From: Symbiodinium kawagutii
Lineage: Eukaryota; Sar; Dinophyceae; Suessiales; Symbiodiniaceae
Reading direction: 5' to 3'
DNA: 64,000 nucleotides
Assembly: GCA_009767595.1 (NCBI GenBank)
Contig: VSDK01015564.1
Span: 54,889 to 118,888 of the forward strand
Within the stretch, counting starts at the first letter, position 1. Each line of letters begins with the position of its first letter. The position numbers and the translations under genes are program-made. Below, piece by piece: positions 31,438-42,098 of the stretch. A model generated the notes under the pieces. It was not told where the DNA came from. It saw only the letters and a list, made by a program, of their open reading frames with translations, and ran no database searches.

Positions 31438-31556
31438 GTTGGCTATGGGTCAATATGAACCAACCAACTAACGGGGGTTAATAACCAACAAAACTAAAGG
31501 GAAAACAGCCTGGTTAATGATGGGGAACGAGGGGTACAGGGTTTTGACCCACTGCC
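31438..31556. mobile_element. Family B TIR element
   Basis: GGTTGGCTATGGGTCAATAT to GTTTTGACCCACTGCCAG. GGGGTTAATAACCAAC interior. Confidence 0.85.
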
Positions 31557-31564
31557 AGTTCTCG

Positions 31565-31790
31565 TCACCTACTAAGCCTCATGGTGGAAGCATAGGCTGT
31601 CTCCACAGCTTCCAGCAGATCCGCCGCTGGATGCTTGGGTGATCCAACTGCCACCCGTTGCTGTGGGGCAATGCCTGATCCCTCGTTGGAGCAGCTGACC
31701 TTCTTGATGCTTGAAAGCATCTGGCAGGGCCGGATCCTGGCGCAGCGATCATCCCGGATTCGTCGTTCCGGAAAGGCCCGTCCCGGTTGC
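31565..31790 (-). CDS. GC-rich exon island, frame ambiguous
   Basis: Two minus frames are open throughout. One ends AADLLEAVETAYASTMRLSR before TGA at 31565-31567, with codon third positions rich in G/C, and may use the donor AG/GTGACG. The other, after acceptor CTGCGCCAG, reads DPALPDAFKHQEGQLLQRGI. I prefer the first for its 3' part. It may hold two exons. No domain recognised. Confidence 0.45.
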
Positions 31791-31819
31791 TTGGCTAAGG
31801 TGGGTTGGTGATCATTGAG

Positions 31820-32000
31820 TGTGAAATGATGGTTCCATGATGGTTGAATGATGGTTCCATGATGGTTAAATAATGGTTAAATGATGGTTCCATGATGGTT
31901 AAATGATGGTTAAATAATGGTTAAATGATGGTTAAATGATGGTTCAATGATGGTTGAATGATGGTTAAATGATGGTTCAATGATGGTTCAATGGTGGTCA
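31820..32000. repeat. (ATGGTTAAATG)n satellite
   Basis: About 180 bp of ATGATGGTTAA / ATGATGGTTCC units of 9-11 bp in plus polarity, on the acceptor side of the exon island at 31565-31790. Confidence 0.9.
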
Positions 32001-32306
32001 TTGACTTTTGCTTTTTTTTTCCGCTGTTGATGTTGTTCTCGTTGTTGTCTTCGTTGTGTTGTCGTTGTTGTCGCTCTAGATGTCGTTGTTCTAGTCATCG
32101 TTAGAGGGCAAGGGCGACTGCTGCTAAAACCATTTCACAACCAAATCTTAACCATTACTACCTACCATCCACTACTCATCATTTGAGCATCAACTACACT
32201 GCATCATCATGTGCTCGACCATCGCTATCATATCATGTGGCCATCACCATCAAGGTCGGTCATCGCACACGTCGTTTCACCGAAAACCATCCACTCACCC
32301 TGTCAC

Positions 32307-32378
32307 CCCCCGGGCCCCGCCCTCCGGCCCCGTCCTCTTTGTGTTTCCATTCTTGCCAGTTTTCAGCTCCAACTCTTC
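32307..32378 (-). CDS. Exon of an unidentified gene
   Basis: 24 codons, EELELKTGKNGNTKRTGPEG then GARG, after CTTGATGGCAG and before the GT donor GGG/GTGACA, phase 0. Another frame (GRVGAENWQEWKHKEDGAGG) is also open and has an in-frame ATG upstream. Splice geometry favours the first. Charged, Gly-rich, probably a surface loop. Confidence 0.5.
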
Positions 32379-32439
32379 CTGCCATCAAGGCATCCATGGC
32401 ATCCGATCCAGCAGTCAAGTCACGACCCATGGACCGGCT

Positions 32440-32563
32440 TGTGGTTTCTCAAGCAACGGCCGGGGACTCCTAGCATGCATCGTTGGCTTATGTCGGCTTG
32501 TTGTTCTAAATGGCTCATAAACTGGATGATTTGGGGGTACCGCTATTTTGAGAAACCACCATA
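32440..32563. mobile_element. Family A TIR element with divergent core
   Basis: TTGTGGTTTCTCAAGCAACG to CTATTTTGAGAAACCACCAT. The core half with AAAATGGTTGG is replaced by unrelated sequence. Confidence 0.75.
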
Positions 32564-33312
32564 TTCCGCTAAATCAAATGCTAGTTGGGATAGAACTGAT
32601 GGCGATGGATCTTCCATTACTAGGGATCTAAACATACCAGCACTGGCTGTTGGTACTCGGCGTGGTCCACAGTGATCCAGATGCTGGTTCCTAGCTTAGA
32701 ATGATCGGCATTCAGCCGATCTACTGGTTCATCGTAATGGACAGCCGAACGGATGTGTAAATTGCCAGTAGCAAAACATAGTGGTCTCAGAGTGGGATTG
32801 GGTAGTTAATAATGGGTATTACTGTAGCTGTAGAACTATAACTATGATGACTGTTTGTACTATGAACATAATACATGTAGTCTTCTGCTGAGTTATCAGC
32901 CCATGCCCATAATGATTGATATGAGTTCTGGGACTATAACATTTGGTCGTGCAGTCCCGATATATCACCACTCAATGACGCGCCTCTATCATTCAGTAGA
33001 TTAAGCTGGTAAGCAACCAGCACCCTTAATAAGTAAATCATCCAAAAAATGTGAGTTTTCCATCAACATTAACCCTTCCTTGCTGCCAAGGTGGAACAAA
33101 TGCATCTAAAATCTTAACTACCCTCTCCCTCATCAATGCACTGGATGTGCTGTTGTCAGACAAAATCTATTGTTTCCAGCGCTGGACTTAGTCTCTTCTT
33201 ATGACACATATCTATTGGTAGAATCTTGTTTCTTGGCTCACGTCTAGCTGGTTTTGTTTTACTTCCGCCTTGAAACACCATTCGATGTTTGTCGCAGGAT
33301 AGGGTTGGGCAT
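32564..33312. other. Intron, nothing supported
   Basis: Unique sequence of average composition; short frames only. Confidence 0.5.
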
Positions 33313-33433
33313 TCATGACTTCAGCATGTGCAACATCCCCTGGACGTCCTGAAACATGAAATCTCGCCATTGCGGCCACCACTCGGCCACCGAAGAAAGC
33401 CTTAGCTTGAACAGGTCCCAGATGGTCATCTTC
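33313..33433 (-). CDS. Exon candidate
   Basis: Minus frame MTIWDLFKLRLSSVAEWWPQ then WRDFMFQDVQGMLHMLKS and TGA (33313-33315). Acceptor ATTGAAG before MTIWD. A GA donor after DFMFQ (CAG before GACGTC) would give phase 0. Trp- and Phe-rich helical sequence, no domain recognised. The TGA may be intronic. Confidence 0.5.
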
Positions 33434-33559
33434 AATTCAATGTGCCGTGGCACCGTGGGGTATGGTCATGCCAAGCATCACTGGGGTTAACGGCTCAAGG
33501 TGGCTATCCAAAAGCCAGCGAATTCCCAGATTTCAAGAGCCCTTGGTATCCATGGCTAC

Positions 33560-33655
33560 ATGGGTGCTTCTCAAGCCATAGGGGAATCCTTTGTACTGTT
33601 TATAGTAATAAACCATCCATAATTTGGAGACCCCTATGGCTTGAGAAACACCCAT
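33560..33655. mobile_element. Family A TIR element
   Basis: ATGGGTGCTTCTCAAGCC to GGCTTGAGAAACACCCAT, 18-bp ends. Reverse core TAATAAACCATCCATAATTT. Compact 96-bp copy. Confidence 0.9.
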
Positions 33656-33864
33656 ATGTGGATCATATAGATGGTACATTATCCCCCTCTATTGTTGGTT
33701 ATTATGGGGTATAACTTGGGAGAAAGCATCGAATGGGCCGTTGCAACCCCCTTTGAACAGAGTAGGTCGATGACCATCCCCCTTCACTGGTGGTGCATGC
33801 TATCCACTATAAAAATAGATGGTTTACCCAATGGAAAAAATGGCGACATCTCTACGATTGGACC

Positions 33865-33945
33865 ACGGTGAGATGCCCAAAAGGCAGGCGCCGAGCACCC
33901 GGGCTTGCTGGAGCAGTGGTTGATCACCGTAGGTCTGAAGGCCAT
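33865..33945 (-). CDS. Exon candidate
   Basis: Between CCTTCAG and a GT donor (CACC before GTGGTC). One frame gives TYGDQPLLQQARVLGACLLG; another, entered in phase 1, gives TVINHCSSKPGCSAPAF and would follow exon 34757 in phase. Which is used is unclear. Confidence 0.4.
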
Positions 33946-34164
33946 GGCACCTTATTGAGCGCTTGGAAGTTCCATGTCGCTTCATGTGGAATCAGTTTGG
34001 ACTTGCGACTGCAGCATGAAAAGTCTGGTCCTGAAAATTACTGACATAGCACCTTGGGAACAGCCCATAGGCGCGTACAAGAATATGTCCATTATATGTG
34101 TATATGTATATGTATGTTTCATATATCTGTGTCGGTGTAAGAATAAACTAGATGCATGTGGTGT

Positions 34165-34255
34165 ATATAAATATAAATACATACATACATATATATATAT
34201 ATATAAAAATAAATAAATAAATAAATATATATATATATATATATACACACGTTGA
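34165..34255. repeat. (TA)n / (AAAT)n microsatellite
   Basis: ATACATACATACATATATAT then AAATAAATAAATAAATA and TATATA. No gene. Confidence 0.95.
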
Positions 34256-34756
34256 AAAAACATAGCCATAAGTGCATGTGTATATGTAAATACGTTCAGG
34301 ATGAGCAGTTTACACACTAATCATAGAATCTAGACACTGAATAGAAGCGCGATCTCAAGCAAAACCTTCAACCGGTGAGCATTGTCAGCATACATCCAGA
34401 TGCCCAGTTGGTGGCCGGTGGTACCTTCGTATTTCGATGGTACATCACACCCATGCATGGAACGTATGAATACACAATGAGGATTTCTTTGTGTACATAA
34501 TGATACAAATATATAGGAAAAGAAAGCTTACAACCTGTCATACCAGAGATGTTATACACATCATATGGCATTCAGCCATACTTCAATATCAAAGTTATAC
34601 AACTACACAATTAACGTAATATGATGGAACCAAAACCATCATGTTCTTGTACTACAGTATCTTGGACCGCCATATCAAACTATATCATGTCACACAAAAA
34701 TACCACCCCATCGCACACCATTGCTGCATTGCTTGCACCCCTGGTGGCGCCATTAC

Positions 34757-34875
34757 CCTGGATCGCCTGAAGCCAAATTGATGGTGTTGGTAAAGCGATC
34801 CTCAGCGTTGGGAAGGAAGATGCACCGCACATTTCGGGTGGAGGGCAACTGCCGAGCGAAATCCGATAGGAAAGC
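34757..34875 (-). CDS. Exon of an unidentified gene
   Basis: After GCAGCCCACAG the minus strand reads AFLSDFARQLPSTRNVRCIF then LPNAEDRFTNTINLASGDPG, ending at a GT donor (CCAGG before GTAATG). Balanced composition and a long non-trivial frame make coding likely, though the other minus frame (LSYRISLGSCPPPEMCGASS) is also open. 119 bp, so phase 2 at the 3' side. Not recognised. Confidence 0.55.
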
Positions 34876-34919
34876 CTGTGGGCTGCAGCTGGTAACATGC
34901 CCAAAGAATGGGATTAGTG

Positions 34920-35200
34920 GAGGTTAGGCGGGCGAGACACCGTGATTTTCATGACAACGAGCCAACCCCCAACAGCACCAGCCGAAGGATTTTTCGATGT
35001 CACCCCCAGCGTTGTCATGGCAGGTTACCCAGCATTCCTTGTCCCAATGATCTACCTCAACGGACGTCCTACATTGTTCTACGAGGGGATCCACTGGGCA
35101 CACGGCACACGTGGTCACGTTGGTAAAGCCATCTGGGGGCCGGATTGCGATCGGATTAGCAGCTGTTTTAGGACGAAAAGTCTTGGCTTGTTCTGACCAT
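34920..35200 (+). other. Unassigned open segment
   Basis: The plus frame (for example GFFDVTPSVVMAGYPAFLVP, YLNGRPTLFYEGIHWAHGTR) and a minus frame (VDPLVEQCRTSVEVDHWDKE) are both open. Protein-like on plus, but no splice logic and opposite to all secure exons. Possibly remnant mobile-element coding sequence. Confidence 0.25.
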
Positions 35201-35429
35201 CATACCAGAATCTATCTAATCTAATTAATCTATTCAATCCTATCGTATTCTAAGTACATTATCATATTAGTGAATCAAATCAAAACCAATATCAGAATCT
35301 ATCTACTCTAATCCATCTTATCTGACGGTATAACATGATCTGGTCTATGTTAGTTGCTATAGTTGCGATAAAGGATATGATCATGTCTATCTGTAACCAT
35401 TCTATCCTACCATTTGGTTCCACCACGAA

Positions 35430-35580
35430 ACGTTGCTCCTGGCACCGCTGATCCCATGCGGGGCCCTGGCTGCCGCATCTCCGTCCCCGTGTCCGTTCGG
35501 TCACGAGCTGGGGCCCCCTGCGGGCATGGACATCAGTCTCTTGGCACCAAGGTCCTTGTCCTCAGGAGCTGGGACCATGG
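35430..35580 (-). CDS. GC-rich exon island, frame ambiguous
   Basis: Candidates: GAPARDRTDTGTEMRQPGPR then MGSA, between CCCGCAG and GT donor GCG/GTGCCA (phase 0); or an upstream frame PEDKDLGAKRLMSMPAGG. It has the usual GC contrast and is followed on the acceptor side by GATGGTTGATGGTGG satellite, as other exons are. Confidence 0.4.
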
Positions 35581-35599
35581 TCATGGGACGACGATGGTT

Positions 35600-36200
35600 G
35601 ATGGTGGTGGCAGTGGTTAATCATGGTATGGATAAGTGGTGGTTAGTGATGATTAGTGATGATTAGCTAGTGGTTGTTTATTGACGATGGTTAACTAGTG
35701 GATATTTGATTGATGAATACTGATAGCTATTGATAATGGTTGATAATTAACGACGGTCTGTTCAATCATTCATGATGATCAAAATGACTGATGGGATGGT
35801 TGATTGTCAACAATGGTTGATTCTGCTGTAGAAATTAATCTTAATTAACCATGATGAGAGTGAATGATAGGAAATGGCCGATGTGGTTAAATATGAGGAT
35901 GGATCAGGATTGCTGATGCTTCAACATGATTGGGCATCCTCATCATTGAGCAAAAATGATTGATGTGTGTCCACCCCTGGCAAGCTTAAATGATGTGCGG
36001 AACAAACATATTAATTGAACGACGGGCCATGCTTGATGGTGATTTAGAATGTGTAGCCTGTCACCACTCATGATCATCCATGATCGTTCATGATGGCTGC
36101 GAGGAGGTTACCAGCAGATGTACGTACTCTCCTCTAAACAACTTGTAAGACAGTATGCCAGTGATAATTAATCATCTACAACAGTGATACATTATCAATC
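35600..36200. repeat. Degenerate GGTTGATAATGG satellite
   Basis: Plus-polarity GTGGTTAGTGATGATTAGTG and ATGGTTGATTG words, fading into unique sequence after 35900. No gene. Confidence 0.65.
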
Positions 36201-36249
36201 ATTGGTCACTATAATGTTGGTATGTACCAACCTCCATGGTCAGTACTGG

Positions 36250-36515
36250 ATATCCCACCGAATAAATGACTAGGGAAAGGTAAACTGACCAGACCCCAAC
36301 GTCCGGGTCTGGCAGTGACCTGCGAAAGGAAAGTGTGGCCCAAGGGATGGCCCGCAACAAATCCAGGAGATTCAGGAGCCAAATTCAGTTTAGACATTGC
36401 AACCAGTCGTTCAAGGTGGCACTGGCTACCGCTGATCAAACTTGGAACATGGCCTCTGCATTCCTCAAACGCACTTAGGTCAAATCCATGAGAGCTCGTC
36501 ACCAAGCATTCTGAA
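36250..36515 (-). other. Open minus frame, possible exon
   Basis: About 85 open codons including SSHGFDLSAFEECRGHVPSL and ECLVTSSHGF at the upstream end, then PGRWGLVSLPFPS. It begins 10 bp from a family A element. Composition is protein-like, GC moderate; boundaries unknown. Confidence 0.35.
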
Positions 36516-36521
36516 TGGATT

Positions 36522-36633
36522 TGGTGGTTTCTTAAAAAAAAAGGGCCCCCCAAAGCTATGGTTGGTTTATTACTATAAATGACTAGTAATGGATGATGAC
36601 TAGGGGGTACCCCTATGACTTGAGAAACCACCA
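36522..36633. mobile_element. Family A TIR element
   Basis: TGGTGGTTTCTTAAAAAAAA to GACTTGAGAAACCACCA. Core GGTTGGTTTATTACTATAAA. Confidence 0.9.
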
Positions 36634-36917
36634 TTTGGGTCCATCCCCAAGCAGCCCAAGCTAGGGGAACTCAGCCGCTGGGCTCAGCGGTGGGCCATCC
36701 CAAAGAGATGTGCAAGTCAATCAACGAGCTCGTCCTTTACAGTAAAATCATCTTTCCACCCCATATGAATCACCACCCCCAAGAGACTGTGATTGCATTG
36801 CATGCGTTTTCCTTATTCCCTTGTGGGTATGTGCCAAAAAAGGGTAATCAATAACCCACCAAGACATGATCATTTTACTACGAAACCATTTGTTTTGGGC
36901 CTACCACTGATTTGACA

Positions 36918-37037
36918 CATGGCAGTGGGTCAAAACCCCGTACCCCTGGTTCCCCTATCATTAACCATTGTTTCCCTTATGATTCTTGGGGATTAACCCC
37001 CATTAGTTGGTTGGTCAATATTGACCCATAGCCACAT
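36918..37037. mobile_element. Family B TIR element
   Basis: CATGGCAGTGGGTCAAAACC to TATTGACCCATAGCCAC. CCCCTGGTTCCCCTATC interior. Confidence 0.9.
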
Positions 37038-37039
37038 AC

Positions 37040-37440
37040 CCAGGGGTGTATCTTGGCCACTGAGAGCCAGACTTTCAACACCCCAGAAATGATCTTCCGT
37101 TGCTGGATGGATTGCCACATCCTCAGCGCAAAGTCTGGCCATGCCAAGGGGTGGGCCGTGGCTGCGAACGTGTTTGTTTCCAAGTTCATGGCTGCAAAAC
37201 AAGCCCATGTGAGGCCCACGACAGCGACAAACCATGAGAAATCATAATGTTGACCTGACATCGATAAACTTTTCCTGAATGTTGTTGAGGCATTGTTGAA
37301 TAAGAGGTTGGCAGTAGCTCAAAGGTTGGAACTGCAAGTTCCCGAAACAAACTCAACTGAACACTGCTGTCTGGAACAAAAGCCCAGGAGAAGTTTGAGG
37401 CTTGATCGACGTGAAAAACCTGATCCTTGACCAACACAGC
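37040..37440 (-). other. Open minus frames, possible exons
   Basis: Two overlapping minus frames, one with FAATAHPLAWPDFALRMWQS and one with PDSSVQLSLFRELAVPTFEL, have protein-like composition. No reliable splice sites chosen. Hydrophobic SWFVAVVGLTWACFAAMNL could be a membrane segment. Confidence 0.3.
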
Positions 37441-37611
37441 AATCTTCTAAACTCAATGATTGGTCATTAGATGTCATTAGTCATTTGGTCATCCTCTATT
37501 AATACTGCTCATCATCAACCCACTACCACTTTTCACCAACCCTTGTCACCAACCCTTATGAACCATCATAAGCACCAGGATCCACCATCCTCACCCTGCG
37601 AAGACCTGCAC

Positions 37612-37680
37612 CTCCCATGGGCTCCCGTGCTCTTCGACTTTCTCAAGGCCCTGCCACTCCAGCGCCTGGGAGGACTCTGC
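37612..37680 (-). CDS. Exon of an unidentified gene
   Basis: 23 codons, AESSQALEWQGLEKVEEHGS then PWE, between acceptor CGGGAGAG and GT donor GAG/GTGCAG, phase 0. Acidic helix. Joins the upstream exon 37950-38009 in phase. Donor-side flank is GGTGAGGATGGTGG, typical here. Confidence 0.6.
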
Positions 37681-37949
37681 CTCTCCCGAGAACCAGGGGC
37701 AGCTGGTGAAGCTCCTTGTGTGAAGGAGTTTCAGTGGTTTACCTCTCTGAGTTTGTTTTTCATCGTCAGTGCCATGTTTTTTTCCATCTTCGGCCACGTT
37801 TTCTCCATGTTCGGCAGATTTCTCGCAGTTTCTTGAACCCACCTGCTGTTCGAGAAACCAACCAACCCACCTTCAACCTGCCCCACCTGCTGTTCGACCA
37901 CCCGCCTTCCCCAGGTCCAGGGGGCAAACCCCCAGGGCCCGGCCAGCGC

Positions 37950-38009
37950 CTTCATCTGCTGCATGAGCTCCAAAAAGAGCTCCTGCGTAAAGACTTGGAG
38001 GACCGGCAC
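37950..38009 (-). CDS. Exon of an unidentified gene
   Basis: 20 codons, VPVLQVFTQELFLELMQQMK, after acceptor GCGCCCAG and before a GC donor (AAG before GCGCTG). Amphipathic helix. The frame stays open past the donor (ALAGPWGFAPWTWG), but the AAG/GC site and phase-0 length support the short form. Confidence 0.6.
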
Positions 38010-38059
38010 CTGGGCGCAGGGCCACCCACGGAAAAGCAGCGACCAACCAAGCAACCAAC

Positions 38060-38135
38060 CAGTGGGTTAATAATGGTTAATAGTTTGTTAATAATGGTTA
38101 ATAATGGTTAATAATGGTTAATAGTTAATAGTGAA
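38060..38135. repeat. (TTAATAATGG)n satellite
   Basis: GGTTAATAATGGTTAATAG units, 10-bp period, on the acceptor side of exon 37950-38009. Confidence 0.9.
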
Positions 38136-38283
38136 TAGCTCCATAATTTGAACAAATGCAACTATCCATGAGCATGTTGACGGGTCTACCTGGTTGATTA
38201 ATCATTGTTAGTAATGGTTGAAACATGACTAATGATATGGATGGGGATAATCACCAACCAACTTATGGTTAAACAACTACTAT

Positions 38284-38388
38284 ATGGTGGTTTCCTAAAA
38301 TGGGGGTACCCCAAAAAATGGTTGGCTTGTTGCTGTAAATGTTCAGTTGTGGATGATTTGGGGGTACCCCTATTTTGAGAAGCACCAA
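38284..38388. mobile_element. Family A TIR element
   Basis: ATGGTGGTTTCCTAAAATGG to TATTTTGAGAAGCACCAA. Confidence 0.85.
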
Positions 38389-38389
38389 C

Positions 38390-38805
38390 CAACCATGGTT
38401 AATTATATGGCTTAATAATGGTTAATAAGAAGGGATAATAAGCCTCTCACCATGCAAGCAATGGTTCATAATAGGTTTTATAGGGGACTATACTGGTGAA
38501 TAGTACGGGATATGGAAAATCATGGGGAATAATAAGTCTCTATCTGGGAGAAAAGCCTCTTACCAACCACGCAACCAATGGTTTATGCAATGAGTTAAAT
38601 AATGGTTCATAATGTCCAATAATGATTAAACATAGAGGATTATAGTGGCTCATAGGGGATAAAAAACCTCTAATCAACCAACAATATGGTTGAACTCCCT
38701 GGTGAATGGCTAATAAAGCCGGGGATAATAACCAAGAATTAAAGGGAATATATCAGCCAAGCAACCAGGCAACCAAGCAAGCAACCAAGCAACCAAGCAA
38801 CCCAC
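38390..38805. repeat. Degenerate satellite and (CAACCAAG)n
   Basis: GGTTAATAATGG words with GGGGATAATAA, ending in about 45 bp of AACCAAGC tandem repeat (38757-38803). Confidence 0.75.
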
Positions 38806-38993
38806 ATATGGACATACAGCTGACATACAGCTCCATATCGCTGTCCTGTATCGAGCCTGGCGAAATGTGGCTGACTACCTTGTAGCGGCACACCTGCTCA
38901 TTTGTGCATATAGGACGACCAGTACGCAGGACTGTGAACGTCTAGATCTTGTTTGAACTGGTGTATCTATTCTTGTTTGCGGTTTGGAATCCT

Positions 38994-39068
38994 TGCCACT
39001 GTTTCCCTATAGTTTTGTCGGTTATTATCCCCCAGTATTGGTAGGTCAATATTGACCCATAGCCATAT
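38994..39068. mobile_element. Family B element, right half
   Basis: TTTCCCTATAGTTTTGTCGG, TTATCCCCCAGTATTGG, TATTGACCCATAGCCATAT. Confidence 0.75.
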
Positions 39069-39069
39069 C

Positions 39070-39395
39070 TTGCTGCCTATTGACGTAATATGGCTGGAGG
39101 CTTCAGACCACTGGGTACCCTTTGCGCACCTGGAGCCAGTTTCCAACATCAAGAGCCAGGTTTACCAAACATGTCCCGTGGTGGACGCTGGCGTGGACAT
39201 ATCGGTCATGGTTAGGCTGCAACCGAATGACATCGCGATCCTGAGGGTCATCGATGAAAGCCTCCACCTAACAGCGCGCCGGGATGCGCACGTGAGGCGT
39301 GTGGGTAGCTCGCCATCTTACATTCGACTGGTGCCACCCCCCAATTTTTCTGAGAAAAATCATGAACAAAAAAATACAACTCTGGTTGACTACTG
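39070..39395 (+). other. Unassigned open segment on both strands
   Basis: The plus frame of about 105 codons (for example LEPVSNIKSQVYQTCPVVDA, DESLHLTARRDAHVRRVG) and a minus frame (AFIDDPQDRDVIRLQPNHDR, YVHASVHHGTCLVNLALDVG) are both protein-like. The plus frame is longer; the minus agrees with gene direction. Not resolved. Confidence 0.3.
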
Positions 39396-39698
39396 AAATA
39401 TTGAGCTGCGTCAACATTTAAGCAACCCAAGAGAAGCGTAAGTCAACATCCCAACCAATACTGGATTGGTCGTTTATGGGATGTTCACACCTTTTTTTTG
39501 GGGGACATAGCCTACCCTTTTTGAAACAGTTAATAGTAACCCACAGGATATAAGGTGAAAAGTTGCGAATAATTTGGCACGGGATTTGAACCCACAGCCA
39601 AACTTGATCCTTGGGTGCAAAGAATCCAGGAATCGTTGAGATGATAAGCCTTGACGGGACATCATTGGTCTGGTTCAAACAGTTCCATAACGAGCATA

Positions 39699-39819
39699 TG
39701 ATGGTTTCTCAAAATGGGGAACCCAAAAAATGGATGGTTTACGGTTAGAAATTAGTACAAATCATGATTCAATATTGGTCGATTTATATAGGTGCTGCAC
39801 TTTTTTGAGAAACCACCAT
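39699..39819. mobile_element. Family A TIR element
   Basis: ATGATGGTTTCTCAAAATGG to CACTTTTTTGAGAAACCACC. Confidence 0.85.
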
Positions 39820-40576
39820 TTCTTTGGATTGTTTCCTTGAGGTTACAGGCAGGGCAAAGGTAGCGCACAGAATCGCTCCAGGGTTAGCTCACTAGGCAGG
39901 CGCCGTGGCGGCTGTGCAATTCCAATCTTACTGCGTGCTGAAATTCTGAAATGCCGTAGCTGTCAAAATTGGCACGAAGCTATCATGGATATCAAGCATA
40001 GACTATCAACAAGTCTAGCACATTTTGTTCCTCAGATCTGTTGATTAAACAATTCAACTGGGGGCTCGTGCACATCATTTCTGTCATCATGTCTCGGCAA
40101 AGACATGCCTATTTGACATCTTTCTTTGCATACATGATCGAACATGTATCTTCGTATGCATGCACACCATGTTGAACACCTACACAAATGGCCGCCCAAG
40201 TCTTGGCTGGTTGCAACTAGTTCACCTCTTTTGTTAGTGACACTGTGGCCCATTCCAACACCAATACGAATCCACAAGCTGCATTGATGACCATGATCCT
40301 GATGAACTTTATCTGAAATGAACATTTTCACAAAAAATATAAACCAGATTTAAAAACCCTAAGCCCTTGCACTGTTTTCATGACACAAATCTAGTAGTGA
40401 CAATGAAAACACCTGACTCTAACAATAGTAATGCTACCATTTGGTGAGCGCACACTCCTGGCGCTAGGCCACCCCTGGCATCAGCTCCCTCCCTCCCCTC
40501 CCACCTGATCCATTAACTTGGCATAGGCCGCATCAGAGTGGCTGATCCAATACCTCAGGGCCCCAGGGCAGATTTG
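39820..40576. other. Intron, no gene seen
   Basis: Unique sequence. Minus frame at 40032-40331 (YMFDHVCKERCQIGMSLPRH) has no motif. Confidence 0.45.
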
Positions 40577-40803
40577 ACCTATGGGTCAAGGCTTTAACCA
40601 ACCAATAATGGCTAGTTAATGGTTCATAATAGGGGATGATAACTACTAACAATTAAAGGAGATATATACCAGTACCAACTATATGGCTATGGGTCAATAT
40701 CAACCATCAACAATGGGGGTAGTGACCAACACTCATAGTGGGAAAACAGCCTGGTTGATGATAGGGGAACCAGCGGTACGGGGTGAACTGAACCACTGCC
40801 ATT
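40577..40803. mobile_element. Composite family B elements
   Basis: ACCTATGGGTCAAGGCTTTA and ATGGCTATGGGTCAATATCA left ends; a decayed right end GAACTGAACCACTGCCAT. Confidence 0.8.
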
Positions 40804-41329
40804 TGACCTATGCCAATGATAGGTTTCTTTCATGGTGAATGTCTAAGACACTTAGGTGGTGTTTGACTTATGGACGATAAGGGTGAATAAGGGCTAATAA
40901 GATGGTTGTGAATGGCTATAAGGATGGTTAACAATTGGGTGACGGATAAGAATGATGGTTAAGAATAATTAGAATGACTAACGACTAACGGATGATAAGG
41001 GTCCATATTAGTTATACAATAAGCTGGCTAATAATGGGAAGCTGGTCAATAGCTCATGATAGTGGTGCACGATCGTGAATGATGATCCATGTTGGTTTAT
41101 GAATCACTTTACTTCCATGAAACCTTCCTCAAGCCTTCTGAAACTGCTTGAATGGCACTGATTAAGACAACCCAAACAAGTTTCCACAAGTTGTATATGA
41201 TCTCAGATGACTCTGGTTTTCAGCATTGAACATTGAGACCCTATACTAAATTTACACATGAAGACCTACTTATAGATCTGGATATATACTTCAAAGCCTT
41301 CGACACCCAGCGTGTGAAGTCCTGTTCTG

Positions 41330-41412
41330 TTATATCTATATATCTATATCTATATCTATATCTATATATAAATATATGTATAAAGATATCTATATATATA
41401 TATATATAGGAG
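41330..41412. repeat. (TATC)n/(TA)n microsatellite
   Basis: ATATCTATATCTATATCTAT then TATATATATATATA. Confidence 0.95.
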
Positions 41413-41869
41413 GTTGGTACCTTGTCTTTTCAGATCTTCTGTCTTGCTATATCCCTTTCCTCTGTAATTACTTGTGACAACTTGTGACTTGTTTCAACTC
41501 GTTTCTTTGTTCCCTCTCTCTGCTTTGTACCTGTCTCTAGAACAACTTCGACGACACCCCACAATCTCATGTTGGGCCGCCGAACTCGAAAGGATTGTTG
41601 TTGATGGCTGCCAAATTCCAAGTCAAGACAAACAATCCACCTGCAGGTGCTCAGCAATGTTCCCATCTGGTGATACCAATGAAGGCTACCCTCCAGCCAA
41701 TCCGAAAAAGATCATTGCAGGGGAAAAGAACCAGCTATAGGGGGTACGCCATTCAATTAATGTTAAAAGCCATTTTCCTCCACATGGACATGTCGGCGAC
41801 TATCTCTCTTCAGGAGACCAGTCGTTGGCCAATCAAGTGTCAGCAACACCGTGACAAGCAACAAACAAA
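41413..41869. other. No assigned gene
   Basis: A plus frame (41595-42125) reads through unique sequence, then through a CAACCAAC repeat and an exon island on the opposite strand. I do not accept it as a gene. Confidence 0.4.
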
Positions 41870-41975
41870 CGAACCATCGAACCAACAAGCCCCTCAACCA
41901 ATCATTCAACCAACCAACCAACCAAGCGACCAAGCAACCAACCAACCAACCAAGCAACCAACCAACCATGCAACC
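41870..41975. repeat. (CCAACCAA)n satellite
   Basis: AACCAACCAACCAAGC units of 4-8 bp over 100 bp, on the donor side of exon 41984-42098. On the gene strand the intron begins with GGTTGGTT repeats. Confidence 0.9.
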
Positions 41976-41983
41976 AACAATCC

Positions 41984-42098
41984 AAGCTTGGTGCTTCTGC
42001 GCCTGCGGGAGCCTGCAGGGATACCGAAAGGGATGCCTTTCGCCTGCGCGGCACATCGGTTGATCAGTAGGATCCGGTGGTACCAAGGGACCGGGCCC
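41984..42098 (-). CDS. Exon candidate with acceptor at a family E end
   Basis: Minus frame GPVPWYHRILLINRCAAQAK then GIPFGIPAGSRRRRST. The acceptor CTATAACTGCCAG is the terminal sequence of the family E array (42099 on). A second acceptor (GCCGCGCAG) inside would start at AKGIPFGIPAG, phase 0. Basic C-terminal part. Product not recognised. Confidence 0.5.

Noticed and set aside
39570..39650. tRNA-like T-arm (GGTTCAAATCC) on the minus strand
   Set aside because: A weak T-stem can be drawn, but no matching acceptor stem, D-arm or anticodon stem exists at the right distance.
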